Positions 56,337 to 64,000 of a stretch of DNA of 64,000 bases are shown in pieces. Origin of the DNA: Rhabditoides inermis (Eukaryota > Nematoda > Chromadorea > Rhabditida > Rhabditidae); contig CAWZYM010000120.1 of the NCBI GenBank assembly GCA_963966185.1, forward strand, positions 265,001 through 329,000. Reading direction: 5' to 3'. Below the pieces are notes generated by a model, which ran no database searches, was not told where the DNA came from, and saw nothing but the letters and a program-made list of their open reading frames with translations. The first letter of the stretch is position 1, and each line of letters starts with the position of its first letter. The position numbers and the translations under genes were made by a program.

Positions 56337-58449
56337 ATGGCAGATCGCGCGCTACAACCGTATGACGGAGACAGCCTGCCGAGCAGGATATTCCAGGTGA
56401 GAGGGAGAGGAGAGAGAGGGGGGAGAGATCATTTTCTTCTACTCGGTAGTCCGGTCGGTCGGTTTGGATATGTTGCTGAAAAGACTAGGGAGGAGAAGAC
56501 AAGTGCAGATGGAGAATGAGATCGGAGTGATGCTTCTGTTCAGGTGCTGGCCGCCCTGTTGGAGACGTCGTTCGACTGGTTCTGGACGGTGGTGACGCGC
56601 AAGGGACGGCTCGAGAGGATTGTGAGTGAAGAGGAATCCATTGGCGCTATCGGTGTCGTTTTGTATGTACAGTAGAACGTAGAATGTGGCAGCGAGTATG
56701 CGACGGAGTAGGTATGATACCCTGTACTTACCGTAAGCTCTACGCATTTTCAATACATATCGAGATGTGGTGCTGGATTCGAAATAGACACATTCTTGTT
56801 CCTCGTCAGCTCTCGTCATCGTGGACGTCTCGCGCGGCGCAGATGGTGCGACTGGAGCGGTTTCTGCGGGAGCACTCGGTGCGACTGCAGAGGAGACGGG
56901 GCAGCAGGGACGGAGAGGAGGAGGGGGAAGAGGAGAGGGAGGAGAGACTGCGCGCCGCCCAGCAAGTAGCCGAGAGAGTGATTGGACAGGTGCGTGATGC
57001 GTTTACAGGGAAGTACCACTCTTCCTGTTCTTCCATCGTCTATCACGTGGTAGTCGTATTCAGAGTCACGATATGGCCCATTAGTTATAGAGAAAGTAGT
57101 TGTGGTTGATGGTTGTGGTTTCCTCGTAGATGATGAGGTGTTGAGGGAGTGATGAAAAAGTGTTGCGTACATGATTTGTGCGATGATGCCCTGTCTCCAG
57201 CGTGTACCATGTTGTGTTTCTAGGAGGGTGTGTGCGTGGAGGAGTGCGCGGAGCGGCGGGAGCACATGCGCGCCGTCCTCAGCTGCGCCGTCGGACACAT
57301 GGACGCATACGAGGCGCTCGTCGAAAAGGTAGATGGCGAGAAAATCGATATATCGATTTTTCAAATCGGTTTAATGTTATATGAGAAAGTATAGTTATAC
57401 AATGTTTAAAGATATATTTAAAAGTGGTCTGGTCAATAAAAATGTGATGAGGAATTGTAGGTGGAGGCGCTTCGGTCGGAGGCGTATGACAGTGGGCGGG
57501 ACTCGCACGAGAAGCGGCTGCTCAAGTTGTGGCGGCTGATGAGGGAGGGCGAGGAGCTGCGGGAGAGGAGGGGCAAGCAGTGGAGGGAGATCGGGTTCCA
57601 GGTAAGGAGGGAAAGCGGATGGAAAAGGGTTTCTTTGTTGCCCGTACTGTACTGTCGGATGGTCCGGATCCTTCCTGTGGTACGAGTTGGAATCGGTCGG
57701 ATAGAGGATGACCCCGTTATGTTTGCAGGGCGACGACCCGGCCACGGACTTCCGGGGTATGGGCGTGCTGGGACTGGAGCAGCTCGTGTTCATCGCCCAG
57801 TTCGACAGGGCAGCCACACAGCATGCGCTCCTCCTCTCACACCACCCCAAGATCGGATTCCCACTCGCCGTCGCTGGTGGGTGGAGGGGAGAGCGAACAG
57901 CCCCGTTACGCATGTTGTGCAGAGGGCGAGACGGGCAGACAGAAAGAGGGACAATAGTTGAGAGTAGTCAAGGAGTCTCATTCAGGCATTACATTCACGT
58001 CGTTCTGCCGGGATCTGCTGCGGTCGGGCGAGCTGAAGCGCCACTTCTACAACACTCTCGAGGGCGCGCCCGACATGGACGCCTTCCATAGGGTCTACTG
58101 TGAGTGCGAGGATAATAGGGTCGAAATATACTCTAACGGGAAACACAAAGTTGACGCTCATTTTGCACGGAGATTGACGTCAGAGTCGGCGTCAAAGTAT
58201 ATTTTGGCCTACGAACAGGGCCTGGCATGATGAGCGCAATTCAGGCCGCGTATTCGTTCTGTTCTGCGAGTTTTGGAAGCGCGCCGAGCCGGAGAGTGTG
58301 ATGCAGTTCAACGAGGTGGGAAAGGAGAGGTGGAATGCGGGGAGCGTACGGGTTCCTTGCAGGTGCGTTTCGACTTTGAGTCGCGCGTGCGTGCCCGCCT
58401 CGCCAGGGACGACGCTGATCTGGACACGCTCACTGTGGATGCACTCTAG
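56337..58449 (+). CDS. ELMO domain-containing protein (ELMOD1/2-like)
   Basis: Nine exons (56337-56396, 56544-56621, 56810-56989, 57224-57328, 57461-57601, 57729-57876, 57986-58099, 58245-58315, 58363-58449) give 327 residues. The C-terminal half is an ELMO domain: LLKLWRLMREGEELRERRGK, then WREIGFQGDDPATDFRGMGV with the conserved Arg region used for GAP activity, then HPKIGFPLAVAGITFTSFCR, and FCEFWKRAEPESVMQFNEVR. Family members ELMOD1 and ELMOD2 are GTPase-activating proteins for Arf and Arl2. The N-terminal third is less conserved and has an acidic run (about residues 95-105). The ATG is three bases after AATCTAG. Exon-intron structure is clean with no frame break. Confidence 0.92.
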
Positions 58450-59215
58450 CCAGCGAGAGTATTGTACTTTGATTTCTTGCCTGGACGTTGTTGTATCTGG
58501 TATTACTGACTGTTCTTGCGATCGGGGTAGCTTCGTAACTTTCACCGTGGTTGTGAAATAACCTATGAATTCGGGGTTGTTGTAGGGTTGATTCGCCATT
58601 TTATGGAAACTTACTTGAGCAATGCAATTCAATCACAGAGCTTTTTTGAAGATGCATTGGTTCTACTCGCATGTTCTGTAATATTGTCAAAAAGTTTATG
58701 CATAAAGGGTTTATGGAATTGTTGTTTGTTTTGTTCAGCCGGCGGTTGAAATAGAGAAAAAGAACGTGCAAAACAGTGAAAAAGGTTTTCAAATTTGAAT
58801 TTGGCGGTAGAGTGGTCAGATGCCCGAGTGGGCGGGGCTTGGAAGAGACGGAGAGTTGTTTGTGAGGCGGGTGGCAGTGTGTGCGTCGCACCCCAACAGA
58901 GTGGTTGTGTGGTCGATATTTCGCGCGGGCCTATTTCAGCTTTTTCCTTCTGCACGTTTACCTGGTTTCTGATTATGTTTCTGGATACGATCTCTACATT
59001 TGTCCTCTCATGTTGTCTGCTGTAGCCCATTCTCTCTCACCTTTTTTCTCTCGATGCAGCAGTGAGTGTTTACCACTTTGCACTTTTCAAGTGGATCGTC
59101 CGTTCTCGTGGCTTTGGCCGCGGATATGTACAGTTCTTTTTAGAGACATCGATCTCGTGATTCCTATTTCCGCATGGCTTTCTTGATTATCTTGTTATTA
59201 TTATATGTTTTCAGT
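58450..59215. other. Intergenic, no gene seen
   Basis: 3' flank of the ELMOD gene and outron-like region before IF1. Pyrimidine-rich stretches occur near 59030-59060. Open frames on both strands lack domains. Confidence 0.5.
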
Positions 59216-60331
59216 ATGTCGCTCCGTCTCGTTCCGGCTCTCAACAACGCCTCGAAGTAAGTATTGTTTCCCGACAATTCTAGATTTGATAAACAAAATC
59301 TTAGTTTGAATGGTTTGTTTACGCGTAGGTGCTAGTGAACTACAACTAGTTGTAGGGCTGTGAATGTTTGTAGTTAGGATCAACCTTTGGCCGCATGATC
59401 GATTGCACGCGTCGAGACAGTTGTGTTGTTGTGTCAAGGCAACTACTCTCTCGTTTCGTTCGAATTTCACCACTGCTTGCTCACTTTGCTGTGTGAGCAG
59501 GGGATGAATTCTGTCGATGCCGCGACAAGCGTGAATAAATAGATGAGAACTGCACGGAAGTCACAGAGAATGGGAGAAACGCGCAGCATCTAGAAATGTT
59601 GGATTGCAATGCGTGCGAAATAGCGTGGCATGTGCTTGTCTGTGAATCGAGATAACAGCCACAGGTCATGCGATAGGACAAGCAACCCACCGAAGAGCTT
59701 TCTAAACAATTGCACCTTTCAACTGTTCACACACGTGTTTTTCAGGGTCGCTGTCCGCGCTATGTCGGGCGGAAACCCCGGCTCTGGATCCGGCAGGGGA
59801 GGCGGCTCCGGAGGCTCCATCCGCGACGCTGGAGGCGCGTTCGGAAAGATGGAGGCCGCCCGCGAGGACGAGTACTTCTACAAGCTGGTGCGTCGATGGG
59901 TTTTCGATTGCTTATTTATCTTTTGTATTGTCATAATTACAATAGATATCCAATGATAATAAGTGTATACACTGCGCCAGAGCGAGTTCGAAGTACGATG
60001 CCATAACCGCCTGCCTCTCTTGTTTGGCGCGCTATTACCGAGTGCTGACTCCGTTTTTCTCTGATTTACCCCACCGCGCGCAACTTATTGCGAGCATAGA
60101 ACCATAACTCATCGTTCTTCGATTTCAGCAGAAGCAGCAGCTCGCCGCCATGAAGAACGAGCTGGCCCAGGAGCTGGAGCACCACAAGGCTCAGATGAAG
60201 AACCACGAGGATGTGGGTCGTACTTTGTTTCATTTATTGATTGGATGTTGATTGTTTTGTTTGAGGCTGTCAAGAGGCACCAGTCCCGTCTCGCCGAGCT
60301 CGAGAAGCACGAGCAGAAGTTCAGCAAGTAA
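59216..60331 (+). CDS. Mitochondrial ATPase inhibitor IF1
   Basis: Four exons (59216-59256, 59746-59887, 60129-60212, 60266-60331) give 110 residues. MSLRLVPALNNASKVAVRAM is a basic, amphipathic mitochondrial presequence. GGGSGGSIRDAGGAFGKMEA followed by AREDEYFYKL is the inhibitory region that inserts into the F1 catalytic interface and is typical of nematode IF1 (MAI) proteins. The C-terminal half (QKQQLAAMKNELAQELEHHK ...) is the dimerising coiled coil, rich in His, in line with the family's pH-sensitive oligomer switch. IF1 blocks ATP hydrolysis by ATP synthase when the membrane potential falls. TTTTCAG, the classical nematode acceptor, lies one base before the ATG. Confidence 0.95.
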
Positions 60332-60533
60332 GAGCGCCGCTCTCTGACCGCAATACATCCGGACTAGTTGATTTGTTTTATTTCTACTGTGTACATTGTA
60401 AAGACGAGTATCTTGTGTGTAAAGTAAATTTTTATCGGTCTTGTTCAGCTTGATTTGTTGTTGTTGAATGGTTAATTTACCTTGTCATACTGGTTATTGA
60501 CGTTTTCGTGTGGATGATGTAATTCCAGGTGTA

Positions 60534-60763
60534 ATGTATGCATGGTCAGAGTGGGACTTGTCGCAACATTTCAAGTGGACAGCGTGAGTATTTCTTAGCC
60601 GTGTGCGGATTGAAGAAGCTGTCTGTGTAGATTGTTTGTTGCTGCGTGGGGAGTGTACGAGCTGAGGGCTTGTCGTGTGGCGTGGAGGGAAGTGGAGATG
60701 AGGAAGATGGACATGGAGGAGTGCGAGCGAGAGAGGAGGAGGGAAGACGAGATGTGGAAGTGA
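60534..60763 (+). CDS. Small (60-residue) single-pass membrane protein
   Basis: Two exons (60534-60583, 60631-60763) join in phase. The protein begins MYAWSEWDLSQHFKWTALFV, has one membrane-length hydrophobic stretch (about residues 15-28, FKWTALFVAAWGVYEL), and ends in a highly charged tail closing DEMWK. Size and layout are those of small mitochondrial inner-membrane subunits; the complex I subunit NDUFB1 has a similar layout and a ...TWK end, but the match is weak and not a firm assignment. TTCCAG lies five bases before the ATG, and the gene starts 202 bp after the IF1 stop, so it could be the next cistron. Confidence 0.6.
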
Positions 60764-61157
60764 AGGGGGCGAGCGGCGAAATGAACAAGGCGGCGAGTAA
60801 GAAGCGACTACTCTCTTGTAATATGGATTTTTTTTATTTATTTTATATCGCAATCATGTTCCATGCTTATTACTGATGTTCTCTTCCATAATAAATCAAT
60901 TCATTGGTGTTGTCTCACTATTTCGTTATTTTATTATTACATTTTTGTTATGCAAGAATGACCTTTAAACTCTAAAAAGTTGTGTTTTTGAATATGTTTG
61001 CATGTTCTTGAGAATGATCGGTTGTGATCGCATGTTATTTGGAGTGGACGGATAATCGCGAGCGTGAAGTATATCGCACGATCATTTTCCAAACCAAGAT
61101 TTCTGTTATCTGTTATCATTTTCTTTTTGTGTACGCTTTTCCCTACAGGGTGAGGCT
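60764..61157. other. AT-rich intergenic region
   Basis: Includes AATAAATCAA-type 3'-end signals near 60891. No gene seen. Confidence 0.5.
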
Positions 61158-61370
61158 ACTGCAGCGAGAAGCGGGAGCAGCATAAGAAGATGGAGTTGAA
61201 GCAGACAGAGAGGACAGAGAGTGGCGAGCGGCAGGTGTGTTTGCGGGACCGGTATGCGAACATGCTCTCAATGGCCGTCGAGTCGCTGCCGTCTGTGCCC
61301 GCGCCGCTTCCGCTGGACGTGACGCAGGAGGGAGAGGGAGGAGAGACCGTCCACGACATGCTGCCCCGTG
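61158..61370 (+). other. Possible isolated exon
   Basis: Between CTGCAG and GTGCGT an open piece encodes a charged start (EKREQHKKMELKQTERTESG) and then RYANMLSMAVESLPSVPAPL. GC-rich codon use and good splice sites suggest a real exon, but no partner exon is found before 62000. Confidence 0.3.
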
Positions 61371-62053
61371 CGTTTCTTCATCTCTGTGCACTTCCGGTGC
61401 TTGGTTTCGAAAGTTCTCTGAGAGAGTGTGTACACATGAATTCAGATTAGATTCATCAAGAATGCAGAACTCTTTTCAGAACAAAATCATACACCGAACA
61501 AAATGAAGTTTATCGGAACTCTTCCCGAATTCTTTATGAATGAACTGAATTCGTTCTGAATTTGTCCCGAATTTGGAATGTTTTCATGAAGATTTCCCCA
61601 TGTTATTTCTTATACTACCGCCCTTTGTTGAAACATATATTGGTGAGGCAAACCCACAGGACGAGACCTAGTTTAGCTGACGCGCTCTTTTTCACTCATT
61701 TCCACAGACTTGGTAAAGCAACTTTATCTAAAAACCAAGGAAATACAAACGCGTCATAGCAGTTCAAATCATGGAACAAACTTGTATACATATACAACAT
61801 GGCAACAATACAATGCAAAACTTAACAATACAATACCGAAATGAAAACATGACATTAACGCTATTATTTCTCCTCTCGGCTTCCCCATCGTCTCTCCACT
61901 CCTCCTCCTCCTCCTCCTCCGCTCCTTCTTTCCATACTTGCACGAGTCGTCGTTGCGCTAGCACTAAATCAAATCAATACACGATATATATTTAACCTGA
62001 CTTTCTCTCACAATTGAGCGTCTTTTCTTCTTCCCTCCATCTCCTCCACACAC

Positions 62054-62576
62054 CTGATACTTGTTGGTCGAGTTGAAGGGGATCTCGGCCATCTTGGGCG
62101 ACTTGTCCTCAGCGAACTTGAGCTGCTCAACCTTCGACGCGTCGCCGGTGCACTCGCGGCAACGCACCAAGATGTCGTCCGGAGTTCTGCGTGAAATAAA
62201 CAACAAACCATCAACTTCTCGCACCTCTTCCTTTCCTAATTTACCGTAACTTTACACCAAAATTCAAAAAAAGTTCGGCTTTTTTGTTGAGAAAGCCACA
62301 TATGGACAAATGACAGACAGCATGGGCAGACTGGTAACAACTCCTACACCAAAATGGGATGAAATTCCAAATGCCAATGCAATGGATTTTTCGTAATTTC
62401 GCGCGTGTACACTTCAAATTTTCGCTCATTCACAGCATTGTCCACTTATTGCCAGCAATGTAATGCGAGTTCGCCTCCATCAGCCTTACACTTCGAACTC
62501 ACCTCGAACTCGGCGTGGGTGCAGACGGTGGCTACGAGGGTGTAGGCCGTCTTCAGCGCGTCAGCACTACCGCGGC
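62054..62576 (-). pseudogene. Na+/K+-ATPase-type P-type ATPase alpha-subunit fragment
   Basis: Two minus-strand pieces. 62503-62576 encodes ADALKTAYTLVATVCTHAEF and 62054-62186 encodes RRECTGDASKVEQLKFAED-like sequence (reading RCRECTGDASKVEQLKFAED) followed by KMAEIPFNSTNKYQ. In IIC P-type ATPases the same order occurs in the nucleotide-binding domain: a W.AL..+A.LCN+A.F segment, then GDASE.ALLK, then the diagnostic EIPFNSTNKYQ. The two pieces are one base out of phase with the visible splice sites, and no exons for the phosphorylation site or membrane segments are found in the flanks. I read it as a partial, probably dead copy. Confidence 0.55.
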
Positions 62577-62952
62577 CTGTGGCTGGTCACAGCCGAACTG
62601 AATACATACGTTACATGGTTAAACCAAAGCAAACTAGGATACAATATTAAAAACTCCGTCATTGTAAAACATATATGCAGATCGATAATCCATAAATAAC
62701 AAACCTCTATCGACTCCATCGACAGCCGCGCCTATCTGACCAACTGCTCGCAGCAGTCAGTGCGGGAATTCAGCGCGTTCTGATCATAGAATTGAATAAC
62801 ATCATTTAAATATAAATATAACAATCATAATAACAACAAAACAAAAAACAACACGAAAAAGGAACAAAAAATAAACAAGCGACGATGATTCATAAAAGCA
62901 ATCCGAGACACGAAATTCTCACTACGGTACACAACCGAACACATTATTTCGG

Positions 62953-63842
62953 CATCCTGGAAAATTCATCACTTCATCACTTCATCACTTTGACTTCATA
63001 AATTTTTCTTCATAAAATTCATCACTTCATCACTTCATCACTTCATCACTTCATCACTTTGACTTCATCACTTCATCACATGTGATGAAGTGATGAAGTA
63101 ATGAAGTGATGAAGTGATAAAGTGATGAAGTAATGAAGTGATGAAGTGATAAAGTGATGAAGTTTCAATTTTCGTTTTTTTAAACAAACTTTTTTAATTT
63201 GTAAAAAGTAATATGTAATTTGTTTTTTGTAAACTTTTTCAATCGGCAACGGCAACAGATGTCCGTTTGTTCGCTTACTCATAAACTTCATCATAAGGAC
63301 CAGAAGTACAAGACCAAGATGAAGAGAATTCATACTTGAAAACTTGTAGGATGCAAATGAAGATGTGCTACTATGGAATGCTACAACAAGATCGTTTTGT
63401 ACCAACTGAGCCTTTGCCATACCAACGAGAGATGACGACGTATTGACGACGTCAGGTTACGTTGGTGGATAAAGGTTTGCTTGTGTCCGGCGCGTAATTA
63501 TTCCAACAAATAGGTTCTCTCTCTACGACAACGCTAGTGTCAGTGAGTCCCTCAAACACGAATAAGAATGAGAAACATGAAATAGGAAGAAGAACCTTCC
63601 CAGGAACATCGTCCTCTTCCTCTTTTATGTAAATTGGCAAGATATCTTCCGCTTCTGCCATGTCGCTTTTCACGTCGTTATGGTAATCGCTATAGAGAAC
63701 AGCTCAAACTAGTAAAAAACGATTAAAAGTTTACAAAAACAAGTTACAAAGTACTTTTTTACGAATTAAAAAAGTTAAAAAAAAAGAAAATTTAATCTTC
63801 ATCACTTCATCACTTCATCACTTCAAATTTTCCAGGACACCC
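62953..63842. mobile_element. 0.9-kb element with CATCACTT octamer arrays and short inverted ends
   Basis: Ends TCCTGGAAAATT (62955-62966) and AATTTTCCAGGA (63826-63837) are a perfect 12-bp inverted pair. ATTATTTCGG lies just outside on both sides (62943-62952, 63843-63852), a possible target duplication. Just inside each end are octamer arrays CATCACTT; the left array runs 62967-63080, then turns into the complementary AAGTGATG array (63080-63165) with the switch at TCACATGTGA, making a hairpin. The interior holds minus-strand open frames at 63452-63673 (starting MAEAEDILPIYIKEEEDDVP at 63661) and 63170-63420, which match no transposase I know. Confidence 0.6.
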
Positions 63843-63892
63843 ATTATTTCGGAATAAAGTGAGATTTTCAAATTGACAAATTTTTACGGAAG

Positions 63893-63958
63893 CATCTGTA
63901 GTTGAACCCGCAATCATATTCTTGCCGAGCGAGAACGATACCACTACTCTACATAAAC
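63893..63958 (-). repeat. tRNA-like SINE head
   Basis: On the minus strand GTAGAGTAGTGGTATCGT resembles an A box and GCGGGTTCAACTACAG a B box about 35 bases later. Similar in kind to 21664-21742 and 46735-46810. Confidence 0.45.
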
Positions 63959-64000
63959 GTCTTTGAATCGTTTTTGTTTATCGAGCTATCCTCTATAGCA

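Noticed and set aside
62953..63170. CRISPR-like array of CATCACTT
   Set aside because: The 8-bp units are contiguous without spacers and the setting is a eukaryotic genome; it is a simple tandem repeat.

Overview
The window looks like nuclear DNA of an invertebrate animal, most likely a nematode. Genes are split by many short introns with GT..AG ends. Several genes sit head to tail with only 180-770 bp between them, and almost every well-resolved start codon lies 0-6 bases after a splice-acceptor-like AG, as expected where spliced-leader trans-splicing makes the mRNA 5' ends. The IF1 gene at 59216-60331 carries a Gly-rich block of the kind found in nematode IF1 proteins. No species can be named from the sequence alone. 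|| Layout. 1-8909 is a tandem satellite, about 19 copies of a roughly 470-485 bp unit with an internal GA microsatellite; it runs off the left edge. It stops about 80 bp from the last visible exon of a minus-strand SUMO-protease-like (Ulp1/SENP) gene at 8988-14060, whose catalytic core is cut off there. 14597-17160 holds a small chitin-binding-domain gene and an LDL-receptor-class-A membrane-protein gene with a frame break. 17304-30500 is mostly repeat-derived: LINE pieces, a frameshifted DNA polymerase epsilon fragment, an inserted element with a foldback, minisatellites and a segmental duplication (15027-16010 versus 24850-27010). || 30534-38706 (minus) is a 27-exon gene for a 1043-residue protein I do not recognise. 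39656-40426 (minus) holds part of another unknown gene between two GC-rich minisatellites. 41335-47819 (minus) is a complete 21-exon PARP2-type ADP-ribosyltransferase gene, unusual in having a WWE domain, and probably a second WWE-like fold, ahead of WGR, regulatory and catalytic domains. An RTE-like retrotransposon sits in its second intron. || From a 594-bp divergent intergenic region, the plus-strand cluster DCUN1D1-like, LAMTOR5, URM1, OTUD6-like, ETFRF1/LYRM5, ELMOD-like, ATPase inhibitor IF1 and a 60-residue membrane protein follows at 48413-60763. It looks like a nematode-style operon or operons. Its members fall into ubiquitin-like modification (cullin neddylation, urmylation/tRNA thiolation, deubiquitination), lysosomal mTORC1 signalling, Arf-family GAP activity and mitochondrial energy metabolism. 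|| 60764-64000 is sparse: a possible lone exon, a Na+/K+-ATPase-like fragment, an 0.9-kb element built around CATCACTT octamers, and a tRNA-like SINE head. Exon boundaries are my own reading from splice-site and frame consistency; they were not confirmed by transcript data.
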